DNA of 64,000 bases from Gibbula magus (taxonomy: Eukaryota; Mollusca; Gastropoda; Trochida; Trochidae): assembly GCA_936450465.1 (NCBI GenBank), contig OW388294.1:70094075-70158074 (forward strand). The letters run 5' to 3'. How positions within the stretch are numbered: position 1 is the first letter of the stretch; every line of letters starts with the position of its first letter. This document shows, in pieces, positions 52,738 to 64,000 of this stretch. Below the pieces are notes generated by a model. That model searched no databases and had not been told where the DNA came from. It was given only the letters and a program-made list of their open reading frames with translations. The translations under genes were made by a program, and so were the position numbers.

Positions 52738-55700
52738 CAGGTACCGTAGCTAGTAGAAGGGGACAGGGGAGGAGGTTGTGGGCAGAGAGAGGATTAAGGG
52801 GGTTTGGGACAGGGGATAATTAAATATGTTTGTCGATTGACTGTACTGAAGAATATTGGCGGACGAAAATAGGAGGGAGGGTGGAATAGACAAACATACA
52901 TACTTAGACAGATGCTTCTCTTAAGTATTAAAGTCAACTTTTAAGTAATTTCTATTAAAAGTGTGGTTACAAAATAAGAGAATAAGAGTACAATGTTACT
53001 TATTTCCATCACGAATGGATCAGCGTTTCCACAGAAGTTCTTATTCAAGAAATACCACCAACTATCATATTTTCAACAAGTGCATAGTACGGTACCAACA
53101 TCAACGGTGCCAAAATTACAGCTAAGTAACCCAATCGACCCGGTTCTGGTTCAATTGGCACCGGTGTGAACCATTGGTGCCAGAGGAAGTCAGTGATTGG
53201 CTCGCTTCTCTAAGAGTCTAATATCTGGATTCTCCTCGGCCCGTGCTGCCAACACCAATAATGTTACTGTCGACCTAAGACTCTCCAAGAATGAAGATAT
53301 CGCTGATATCATAATGTGGAGGGACATTTGTATTTCTTGAATGTGCCATGGAGGGAAGATAGAGAGAGAAGAGATTCAGATAGCACGTACATCTGGGCGA
53401 GGAGTAGCCTCCAACAAACAGCCACGCCCTCAACCAACAAAGCACGTATTTCATACTTTCTGGTTCGACGTTGTTCACGTCACATAGATTTTCCCGTTCA
53501 CCTGTTCATAGCTTGAACTGTCACATCGCTTGAAACTTTCGCATGTATTGCCATGAAACGGATTAGAAAATGTATACGTCAGGATGAATTCGTCATGTAT
53601 AATCTTGCGATTGCGTGTGTGAAATACGTTCAGCTTTAATGAGGATGGGGTATTTCAGACACATCTCATAAAAAAATATTATATAAATGTTATTAATTCC
53701 CGAAAAAGGATGTTTGTTTCCAAGCGTTCCGTGAATTCGTAAATCGTCAAGGTTTTGATTGGTTGATTCTAATCACGTGACACCTTGCTCCAATGACCAT
53801 CCATCATGATCCGGGCTCTGAACCGGATTGCCGCAGGCTGTCTGCTGCCCGGAACGTATGTCAACCTGAATTATCTCCCCTCTCAATCACTGCGGCAAAA
53901 TTAGCACGGCGTGGAGGCAGTGTGTTACAACTCGCCCCTCCCTCTCTAACTCCCTCTAGCGTGCGTAGTGTGTGTAGTTGCTGCAGCTGCCGAGAATGAA
54001 CCCTGCGTGTGCTAGATCGATTTGCTCTATGTTAATATGGTCTACAACGGCGGTTGAAGTCACATTTTAAAAAATCGCTCTTCGTCCAAACACAGGATTT
54101 TGCAAGGCAAATGTCGCCAGTGCAGCTGGGGGACGCAGTGTATTAGATCAATATAATCTATGTAGATACTGGGTAAATACTGACATACATATACACGCAA
54201 ACATTAGTTTGAACGAGTGCATTGTATTATATACGGAAAGATTTCAGTTGAATTTTAAGGATTTTAAGTTTCAGAAAGCAATTTCAATATTGTATATAAG
54301 GTCTCTCTGGAAACCATTACATTGCAGTCTGGACTTCTACCAAAGTTTGTCATCGTCAATCTTCCAAATTTTTATTCTTGTTCGGTGTCAACAAAGACAC
54401 AATCATAAGCTAATATGACTAAATATAATATCTCATTTTACTAGAAGTTCAACCAAAACATACTCCATTCTGCTTTATGGTGAAGATGTTGACATCTATT
54501 ATATGTCATTCAAAGATGAAAATAACAATCTTCACAAGAATGAGAATATTCTTAATGGATATACAACTTAACTCATTCTCTATTCTCTACTTCACTTGAC
54601 AGAGGTTCTGTTAACTGAAAATAATTGTCGGGGTATTCAAACAAAAACCGAAGGTTATAATGTTGAACACTATTAAAATTCGAAACAAAGTTTATGCTGC
54701 ATGCGTCAAAGAATGTATAAAATGGTAATAAATCACAGAACTTGAGATCTTAATCTAGAGATCCGAATTATGCATTCGTTTCGCATCTAACGAAAGATTC
54801 AAATACCTTTTCAGAAATGTCCATGGTGTCTGTTCAATTTGACATGACATGAATGAATAAACTTTGTGAACTCGACGTTTTGATTCTTTTGAAGTTGGTG
54901 GATATTATTCTGTTTTGACGGTTTGTTTGAATATAATAGTTTCGTGTTATTTGGACGATGTCTAAATTGGGTTATGTCTTTAATTAAGTAAATACTTTAC
55001 TTCTTAATAACATAATTGATTTAAAACACATACCAGATATTGTTTTTATTTATTAATTATTTTTAACGATATCTAAATAGTATACATTCTTGTATTTTGA
55101 TGAAGTTGTTAACGCCAAAACATTAATTTAAGCAAATATGTATTTCTCTTATGTATTCATTTTCTCCCTGATCCTGAAGTAATTACACTTGATATGTACT
55201 GAAACATCGCACATGTCCCCAATTACTGGACACATTGTGTTGCTTGGAGCTCGTTTCAGATTCCATATCGACTCTACAGGAAGATGAGCAGATAAGTTAA
55301 AACCGATTTTAGGTTCTGGAATTTAAATGGTAGCTTCAGTTGCTTCTAGCAGGTGCGTCCATCAATCTAATGGTCATCTGTCCCTCCACACTGGTCAGTA
55401 ATGACCGCTAATGTCCGAAGAGGACACACTTCATCTGCAGTGAAAGCGATAACGTAATCACGGCTTTGATCGCGAGATCGGAACGATAACAAGGGGACGT
55501 AACTCTCGTCAATAAGTGACTACCTGCCGCTGGAAATGGATTCGGTCAAACTCTTATCAAAATCAAAATAGCCGTATGTCCGATATGCTTTGATGTCGTT
55601 GCGAGCTCTGGTCAAGAATGGTCAGCATGTACGTATGGCGCTTGAAGTAATGGATCAAACCAGAATGGGGGTAAGTCTGGCATTACTTGGGTCTTATCTG

Positions 55701-56677
55701 CCAGAAACAATAACGCCAACGGAAGCTTTCTTTGATGCTGAGTATATGGACGTTTTAGCAGCTTCCATTATCTCCACCTCTCTGTCCAAACATCGCGTCA
55801 TCTTTTGAGATGTTATGGCTCTTTCATCGGAGTTGCAATAAAACAGAGATAGCATTTGGCTTGGAATGGTCAAGGTTACAGTGGTATGCAAGAGAACCCC
55901 ATCGTCAAAATATCTCCGAGAAACTTCATGAGAATTTTATAGTATTCTACTCCGATTTCCAACAGTTGAAAGTACACGAATGCATGATCGTCTTTGAACA
56001 AAGTGCCAACAATTCCAAACTTATCGGATTTTATATCCCGCCAGACAATGACGCAATCTTTGTTTTCAGATGTACAATGTAACAAGGTTGTTACATGCAA
56101 ACTTTATTCCCGTTTGAGATTGTTAAAGAAATGAGAGATTGTATTCGTCTTCAGTGGCTGGGCCAGATTGGCATTTAGGAGAGAATTATCAAGGATTCTT
56201 TAGCTCTAGTGCAGCTATAGGAGCACCTAGACCTCGCTAATTGGTGGACAGACGGGGGATGCTGTAGACTTCATTATGCGAACATTAACTTGAAACAAGA
56301 AGAAACTATAACTGATGTTTAATATCCAACTGGTGCATCATAAAATGTCGATATAATTATTTTAATAGGTTTATTGTGTGTTGTGTGTTTTTCTTCTTAA
56401 ATATTGTAGTTTTGAATCGAGTGGCTGTATGCATACGATATTATACACGAGGTTATACACATCTAAGAGCTATTCACAGTTCTGTACGTGCATGTAATAC
56501 TAGTGTTTCTTGGTTTTTATGGCGCATGTTCCCAAAATATGCTTTCAACATTGCGACAGTTACACAAGGAACCCGTGACATAGGAACAGGCAAATATCCT
56601 TCACCATTCCAAGCATTGGCGATTTTGTTTCCTAAAATCATCTTTACAGACATAATACAATATAACAATTGAGACCA
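52738..56677. other. Large intron or upstream region, no gene seen
   Basis: Islands at 53160-53520, 53790-54000 and 55380-55810 have somewhat higher GC. Frames at 55590-55808 (plus; MDQTRMGVSLALLGSYLP) and 55810-56082 are open but match no family I recognise; an exon of another gene cannot be excluded. Confidence 0.35.
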
Positions 56678-56681
56678 TTAA

Positions 56682-57278
56682 AGGCACAAGTGCACGCTTT
56701 TCGCATTCAAATAAGCTATTTTAGGTCATACGAGGGCATATAAACTCACTTTAGCTTCCTTTCGGTGCAATAAAATACTTAGTTTTCTTTACAATTGATC
56801 TGCAGTCAATAATTCAATATTTGAGATGGCCGAAGTCACTCAGGGATTTGCAAAATGGGAAACATAGGTTGTAGAAAACGGCTGAACTAGGATTTCATTC
56901 AGCTCTTGCATATACTTTATTCTCTTAACTGACATCAAAGATTGGATAATCTTCATTAAGGAGTATCTGTAACTTCACCGATTTGTAATTCGCAGTGTAA
57001 GCATTGTTGTTACATTAACGAAAGCGGCTGCCGTTTTCGGTCTTCGGGTAGGGTGCGATTTTTTAATATTGCTAATATTGTAGTTCATGCGGATTTAATG
57101 CCACGTTGCATTAAATACTTCCGGTCTTTTAAAGTTAACTTTTAAACCTGAATACGTACGTATTTTCCAGATAACTAATATAATTCATTATCTGAAGGTA
57201 GATCGTTTGTAATATCGAGATGTGTGCATTATCCGTGCATTATTAATATTTTAAAACAATTGGCGTGACATAGTGCCT
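56682..57278. mobile_element. TTAA-flanked miniature element, family C
   Basis: AGGCACAAGTGCACGC at the left and GCGTGACATAGTGCCT at the right are inverted repeats, with TTAA at 56678-56681 and 57279-57282. The element is about 597 bp with no open frame. The termini share AGG..CA with family A. Confidence 0.78.
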
Positions 57279-57660
57279 TTAAGTTTACTAATGTTCCATT
57301 TACTTGGTACATTAATACAAACGAACTAAGTAAGTGTATGTTTAATTGAAGAAACTACGTATGTTTTAACTAACAACTTCAACAAGCATTATTACTTATT
57401 TTATTTTATTACATTTGATTAGAGATCGTTAATGTCTGTCCTACAGCAAAGTTGAATGAAGCTGAATATGAAACTGAAGATAGATTAAAATAAACTAGCT
57501 AACGAATTAGCTTCTTAAGAAACTATACATCTTAAATCAGAACTTTTCCTGTAGTAATTTGAATTGATGCTGAAAGACTGAAACTACTAATACACTGCTA
57601 ATACCCTTTATTTTAAGTTGGTCACTCTAGGTCCAGAAATTGGTCGCGGTTATTGATGGA

Positions 57661-57861
57661 CTAATTGACCATGCCTTCTGTTCTTGGGGCCAGGAACCAT
57701 CTGTTCTTGAAGAAGCCAACACAGGAAGGTGATCTGGTCAGACCATCCATCTCAATGGACGGGGGCTCGTCTTTCAAAGAGCTCATTAGGACGTAACTAC
57801 CGTTATCAACTCTGCAGCATCGTGTTTCTAGCCTGGCCTGTTTCTCAAGTCTCCAGTACAC
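57661..57861 (-). other. Open stretch of unknown nature
   Basis: 66 codons are open on the minus strand (includes DEPPSIEMDGLTRSPSCVGF and FKNRWFLAPRTEGM) with balanced composition unlike its surroundings. No family is recognised and no clear acceptor and donor pair was found. It may be a conserved noncoding segment or an exon. Confidence 0.25.
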
Positions 57862-57900
57862 ACTTCAAACAAGTCCAATCTTACATACAACTGGTCTAGG

Positions 57901-57985
57901 GACGAGGTGCATGTGTAGAAGGCCGTGTTCTTGTATTTTCACAAGTATGAGAAGAAACTAATTACGGCTTTATGCTCGCTGTTTA
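57901..57985. repeat. Diverged dispersed duplication, copy 1
   Basis: GACGAGGTGCATGTGTAGAA, GGCCGTGTTCTTGTAT and CTAATTACGGCTTTATGC occur here. They reappear at 58601-58697 as GACGAAGTACAA..., GCCGTGTTATTGTAT and CTAATTACGGCTTTATGC. A partial third copy is at 58433-58464. Confidence 0.6.
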
Positions 57986-58600
57986 GTTCTTGGGCGGTCA
58001 CTTTAATTAAGTCTAGATTCTTACTTTTAACTGCTCTGATGAACTACAAATGTACATTTTTGGTACTACACAAATCTTGAAATTAATATGACAAACATCT
58101 ACTGTGGAGTCTAATTTAATAAATAAAGTACACAACAGACCATGGCGAGATTACCAAGTATCCAATTTCCAATTTCCACTGACGAAGTGTAAAGATCTAT
58201 TACTGACTTTTCAAGGCAAACACAATGATTATACTGAAGTGTATAATCGTGTATATCAGAAATAGCCGAGTAACACGTGGCAAATATATTAGAAAGACTT
58301 TATAATCCCAAGACATTAAAAGGTTATATATATAGAGAGACCTATTCCTACTTCATGTATTTTTTACTTTCAAATACTTCTCTGCTGAACCCACGACATC
58401 GTTTAAAGACCCCAAACAAACACCACAACATCTTGACGAAGTACAAGCACAGAGAAGCTGTGTAAAAACAGTTACCATTCTAATTATACATTGTTTTCCC
58501 TGTATTCTAGAGAAATATAAGAAAGTATAACAAGATAAACCCAGCTGGGTGCTCTAAGGACTACTATAAAGACTTCAAACACAGACCGTTACCGCTTGAC

Positions 58601-58697
58601 GAAGTACAAACCTAGGGAAGCCGTGTTATTGTATGTCCGTGTATCTAAACACAAACCGAGACGCTAATTACGGCTTTATGCCTACTGTTTTATACTG
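58601..58697. repeat. Diverged dispersed duplication, copy 2
   Basis: Second copy of the module at 57901-57985, offset about 700 bp. The invariant CTAATTACGGCTTTATGC contains a TAATTA core of the sort bound by homeodomain proteins; binding is only a possibility. Confidence 0.6.
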
Positions 58698-61600
58698 GCG
58701 TTAACGATTTACTTGAGACAAAACATGGGGCAGGGCTGATCTGGCTGGCGACTGGAGACGAAGGAGGGAATACCTCAACAGTCTGTACAGTTTAGCCGAG
58801 TTTGGAGGCTTATAACTCCTGACAAGCAACTTTCTACCTCACCAAGACGTCCGTCTGTTTTCAGCGGATCCGTAATTGTAGCGTCCTTGTAGTTTCATAG
58901 TTTGTTTAAGAATTTTAATTATTAGCTCTGTCAGGTTAATACCAGGACAGGAGAACGTTGGATATTTCCATTACGTTATGACCGAGTTTTCTGCTAAACG
59001 TGTTGTATCCATAAATGTGTACTTAAATTGAAGCATTGGAAGAATGGTGCTTGTGGTAATAGGTATATGTCAGGAGGTTTGCATAATATGTATCTGTCTT
59101 TGTCTTTGAGTTCTAAAAACAAATTTGTCAGTAAGAAATGGCTACCAAATAAAATTACATACTGAAAGTTATAGTTTATATTGGACAATTTGTTTCATTC
59201 GAAAATAACAGAAATTAACATAAATGAAAACAAATAATATTCATCATGTTGCAGTGAAGACCATAGACACAGACAGTATTACTTCATTTGAACAGAATCA
59301 TGACTTAAAAACTAATTTCTCAGTTTTGGGACTTGTGTTTAGATCTAACCGATGGGAACTCAATGCAAGATATTTGGTTTCGTGAAGTCTCTTGGCTCAG
59401 TGGTTTTGCTGATTGGACATTCAGTGCTGACAATGTTCTGAATCCTAAATCCCGCAATGACTCGTCTGTACAACTACAAGAATATTACAATCTTACGATT
59501 CATGACATTATCTGCGTGAAATGTAGTTTTTATTAGTTCTCAAAGAATCTGTAAATGAAAAGAACTGGATTTTAAGAGACAAATAACCTAGAAATGCGTA
59601 CTTCTTAAAGATGAGATGATAGATGGGTGATGTTCCCTATTGATATAAGAAACCACGAAGGCACTAATATCTTAAAAAATAGTGAACGTCCCACTGTAAA
59701 AGACCTATTACTTTCGGCTACTTAGGTAGGAAATGAAGACAAGTAAAAGCAGTAATGAGAGTTTAAAAGGGTTAATGATGTTGTGGGTCTGTCGCGGGTC
59801 TATTACACTAACACACAAACACCGGCCCACATCACAGGCGGGATGGGAAAACGTTTAAAGGGCTCGGATATGACTGGTAATTTTGCGTGAAGCGATTTAC
59901 TGCATGTATGACTTGGTCTGTTGGCAACGGGCGAGTAAATCAACTTCTAGTAGGACTGTCTTGGGAACACATGTCTAACGAGACGCGCGGATAGACTGAC
60001 ACAAGTCTCTTAATTTGTAATAATTTACAAAACACAGGGAATGTCATTAAAGTTTGATAGGAGTCCGAGCGAAATAAAGTTTTCCAATTCTGCACCATAT
60101 ATAGACTTGCTTTTAGGGATAGCATTGTGTTAAGGTTCGGGTGACAGAAGGATAAATAATGAATTAAGCGACCATTGGACAGACTAGAAGCAACTATAAA
60201 GCGGTAAATAACATACAAACATACTCGTAATTTAAACAAGCAGTTTTGCGGGTTGCGGGCCATTTCAAGCAAGACATTTGTGGCGAGACACACTAATAAG
60301 CTTCACTTTTTGAGAATTTAAAGTTTTTAATTTTGTTTATACAAGAATAACATCTTTGTTTGAATAGGAGCATATGTCATAGGAAGGCAGGAAATACATT
60401 ATTTGGTATAATGTAACAAAAGCAGTGAGGTAAGAATATCATACAGCACAGTATAGCACAGCAAACCAGACATGTTTGACAAAAATTGGTTTATAAATAT
60501 CGAAACCAAGCTTTGATGAAATTAATTGTGCACAGCTAAAGAATATTTTGCGATAAATTTCAAATTTTCCAAATCATAAAAATAAAATGAGTAACTTGAC
60601 ACCATGGATGTAAGTTATTGCACTTATTGCTTAAAATTACATTGAGATCAAAATATTTCACCATAATGAAAAGAATGCAACTTGTCTCCCCTACCACCCA
60701 CAAGGTTCAAATATTAAAATCAGCCCGCCTCTTTGCTGTACAGACTGACACAAACTATTTCATTAACAAACTTGTAGTTTCAAGAGACACCGAGTCTACA
60801 AAATCATCCTACAGTTGCCAGTGTTCTGCCTCAATAGACGCAGACTTGCTCAATAGTTTGGACCAATAAATTCCTACATGATTATAATATAAGTAAATTC
60901 AAAACACCAATAGTTCAAAAGAAAGAACAAGATACAAGTGTGTGTCAAATGCGTAAACGTTGAAACTTCCATTTCTTGTATCTGAAATTATTTAATGAAT
61001 TTCAGTTAAATAAGCCTTAAGCAAGTCTAGAGTACAAACCATGTGGGGTTTGAAGCTGACATGGATGGAATGTTTTGTTTGCATTTCTGAATCTAAGAAG
61101 AGAAATCTTCAAATTCCGGAGGTAGAAAGTGATGAGGAGACTGCCTCGTTTTGATGTCGTGATCTGGGTTCGTTTATCCGTCACCAGTGTCACGCCATAT
61201 GTGGGATATCGAGTCTTTCTGTAGACATTTAGGAGACAGGGGCTAATAATGAAGTGGAAAAATGCTGCGTGAAGCAGGTTATGAGATAAAGTAACGTTTA
61301 TGAAGCAGACATATGGTTTGAGGGAGAAATAATGAATTTCGAGATGGTTCTACAATGACAAGAAAATGTGTTACATTACAACAAGCAATGTTTCTTGGCG
61401 ATAAGGAAATGGTTGTAGATAATGATGTAAGAAAAACGATGATGAATCGGACGTGTCGGAATAATACCACGAGATGCAAATGATCTTACACACAGCGGCA
61501 GAAATATTCCCTGTATATTGTTAACGATATTAGGCTTTTAAAAAGAACTCCCTTAAACGACGTTAGAGAACTAGTGAAATAAAGCGAAATCTGAATGACG

Positions 61601-63033
61601 TATTGAATAAATAGTTTTTTGTTTTTTTTTATTTTTACAAAGGAAATTCCTTTATTTCACATAGTCCAATATGTGTTTTAATTTACTTTTAGATATGTAT
61701 AATATATGAAAATAGGCGAACACTTGACAGCAAAGAAAACATTGTAATGTCTAATAACTTTTCTAAAATACATTTTTTAGATGAGAGTATAGCGTTGGAA
61801 AGTTCAATGAGTTCCGAACGCAGGTATCTTAAATGCAGAAATCTTGAACCCTTTCTAATCCTTCGGATTCATTTTTATTTTAACCAAAGAGGAATATCCT
61901 TATTAAAACTTCAAAATTGTCACAATTGTTCTTCTTAGTTGATCTAAAGGATAACCTAATTGTCAAACATGCTGTCTTATCTTCAAGGATTTGATTTTCT
62001 TTCGAGATGGGAATATCATTGGGAATTTTGTCAAGAGTTTGAAATCTTTTGCATCGAAGTGAAAATGCCACTATGAAATATGAACACGGCTTTGAAGTAT
62101 TTTTTCTTTAATTACATCTAGCATCTAACTAACGCAGAAGATTGAAGCAAAGCCGTAGACTATTAGAAGCTCAACAAGAACTCCACATGCGAGTGCACAG
62201 TATCAGCACGTATAAACAAACAGTTTACACACCAACATATCAATAATCCCTGCTAAAAGAGCAGACGACTCTGCCAGGCTTGGAGCCGCTTAGCGCTCTA
62301 CAGGGGTGAGTGGAGTCCCCCTCAAGATATATCCCCCTCTCCGGGGGTCTAATTGCCCCCTTACCCCCGGGCGTCGCGCCACACTTGCTCTTCGTCATAG
62401 TTTCAGGAACCAGGGTGGGGAGGGGAGGAGATTGGGTGGAAAAGGAGTAGGGGAGGAAGAAGAAGGGGGAGACGGAGGTTGGTGAGGGAGAAATGGAGAA
62501 AGAGTTGGGAGAGAGGAGGGATGTGGTGTGGTGGGGGTGGCGGTTGGGGGAAGGAGACAGAGACAGGTGCCATGTCTGAGAGTCAGGCCCTTATACAACA
62601 AGCAGCAGCGAGTCTATCTATCTCGTGTGTGATGTAATGTGAAGGCACGGGGATGAATGAATCGAGGCGGGGGGATCCGAATGTTAATGTCAGAATTATT
62701 TTTGTCATTTTTTCACCACTTTGCAAGATAGTTGATAATTGACTGATAATTGACAAGATAAATGTCACTGGGTAATATAACTATACGGAGGGTGTAGAAG
62801 ATATGTGTTGCACAAAGCGTATGTAATCTTAGTTTGAAGAAATAATTGTAAGCATTAAACGTGACTAAATAATCAGGACTGTTAGAATATATCGTAGTTT
62901 ACAACATAAGCTCACCGCCAGCTACCATTCCAATGCAAGTCACTGAAAACACTTTATTCCAGGCACCATTGAGCAATCAACATAGATAATGAGTTGAAGT
63001 GAGGTGATTTTGGATTTTACACCGCTTTCAAAA
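58698..63033. other. Large intron or upstream region, no gene seen
   Basis: No coding family recognised. Positions 62260-62400 (CCCCCTCTCCGGGGGTCT, CCCCGGGCGTCGCGCC) and the purine-rich 62405-62570 are compositionally distinct. Positions 60618-60869 are open on the plus strand without a recognisable domain. Confidence 0.4.
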
Positions 63034-63165
63034 GTAGTTCACTTATATTATTATATTTCACAGCTGCTAGTATTAATAGAGGGAGAAAGCCCGAAACAAT
63101 ATTGTGGTTATGCATTTTGGTGAAACCTCCTAGTCGGCTGGTACTAGTGAACCATGGGTGGTACT
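63034..63165. repeat. Interior fragment of family B element
   Basis: TTCACTTATATTATTATATTTCA, GCTGCTAGTATTAATAG, TGGTTATGCATTTTGGTGAA and AACCATGGGTGGTACT match the interior of 19424-19688. The terminal repeats are not present. Confidence 0.65.
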
Positions 63166-64000
63166 GCCCTGAAATTCAGTGTAGCATTGTACCCAAACCT
63201 TACTGCGTGTAGAACACTTCCAAAGCAAATAATATTCAATGTCGATAATGCTCCTCCAGCTCCAAACATTTTCTATTTGTGTCATACTGTAGTATGCAAA
63301 ATATTTGAATCACATTTAGAAGTAGAATGCAAAAGAAATCAAGATCTCTGGATAACAATTTCTTTATTGTAAACTAAAACGTGGCTAAAGAAGGAGTAAG
63401 CAGAAACAGCGAAATGTCGTGCACGTTGTTATCCAGAAATCTTGCTCTTCTTACGTTGGATATAATCCATGGGTAAAAATTATTGACTTTAAAAATAGTG
63501 ATGTTTGTACCAACTCTGATCACGATTAGGTTAAATTGAAATGGAAGCCAAACAAATTCTTTCAACATCTTCACAAAGACGTGGCTGAATCTAACCCTTT
63601 GCTCGATGTCACTTTAAAACAATTCTGAAAAAAGTTCTTTAAACTAATAAACAACCACATGTTTGACATTGTTTTCAATAATTCAGCCACTTCCGCCGAG
63701 TTGACGTGGACCTGCTTCCAAGAGGAACCCCCCTCCCGACCCCCCTCAATCGTGGGGAGTTGATACTTATCTATGTACTGTGACAGTCGAGTTTGGGTTT
63801 CTCGCCGGAACTCCACACACACGCCTACTGTTGAAAGGCTGTGCGGAGTTTATCTCGACCAATCAGCAGATAGTTTAGAACTTGCCTGTCGGATCAGTCA
63901 AACTGTGGCATAAGTAATTTATCCCAAATTGATTCTTGCGTTTCAGCGGCAAGTGCATCATTTGTCACAAATATTCTACTTTTAGTGAGAAAATAAACTT
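63166..64000. other. No gene seen to window end
   Basis: A minus-strand frame 63822-63571 (RETQTRLSQYIDKYQLPTIE) is open but unrecognised. Sequence at 63690-63850 is GC-richer than its surroundings. Confidence 0.35.

Noticed and set aside
55524..55560. Possible short minus-strand exon ending in GTAGTC
   Set aside because: Only a weak donor and a marginal acceptor; encoded residues match nothing recognisable.
38841..64000. A nested Mab21-like gene expected from known synteny
   Set aside because: No frame of adequate length or recognisable Mab21 motif is present; only the regulatory hypothesis is kept.

Overview
The window is eukaryotic nuclear DNA. It is AT-rich, intron-rich and dense in decayed mobile elements, and almost no frame stays open for long. 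The one recognisable host gene has short exons with GT...AG introns. The motif GTTATCTCCC recurs near 18.7 kb and 21.1-21.3 kb, a DIRS-type retroelement is present, and there are many TTAA-flanked miniature elements. From general familiarity with such genomes these suggest a lophotrochozoan, most likely a mollusc. The species cannot be fixed from sequence alone.

Layout. 1-740: a TTAA-flanked miniature element (33-387) and flanking DNA. 740-7124: a structurally complete DIRS-type tyrosine-recombinase retrotransposon on the minus strand, with gag, RT-RNase H with a possible methyltransferase-like tail, and tyrosine recombinase. Its 127-bp inverted terminal repeats are identical, and its internal complementary region matches the two outer ends joined together. 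Every ORF I checked is damaged: frameshifts in gag, two nonsense codons and a frameshift in pol, and His where the catalytic Tyr is expected. 7.1-21.3 kb: no supportable host gene. This stretch holds a LINE 3' fragment, fold-back elements, minisatellites (21-bp, 29-bp, about 27-bp and about 46-bp units) and a SINE-like repeat.

21321-38840 (minus strand): the 3' portion of a neurobeachin/LRBA-family gene. I could join 19 exons (2280 nt, 759 codons plus stop) with every splice phase consistent. They cover the end of the PH-BEACH domain, the whole BEACH domain, a 21-nt microexon in the BEACH-WD40 linker, the WD40 region and the natural C-terminus. Introns contain a 31-bp minisatellite that itself supplies the 5' splice site of one exon, a 103-bp tandem array made from the tail and 5' splice site of another exon, and a 1.46-kb nonautonomous element with an 8-bp target duplication and a nested TA-flanked element.

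38841-64000: upstream of the first visible exon on the minus strand, more than 25 kb with no recognisable exon. It is probably one very large intron, or contains exons I cannot recognise. It holds a pair of inverted LINE 3' ends, one split by an 818-bp element with reiterated subterminal repeats, a 94-bp palindrome, further miniature elements, and GC-richer islands that look like candidate regulatory DNA. In other animals a large intron of this gene family hosts a Mab21-like gene and its enhancers. No Mab21-like coding sequence is visible here, so a regulatory-block interpretation is only a hypothesis.
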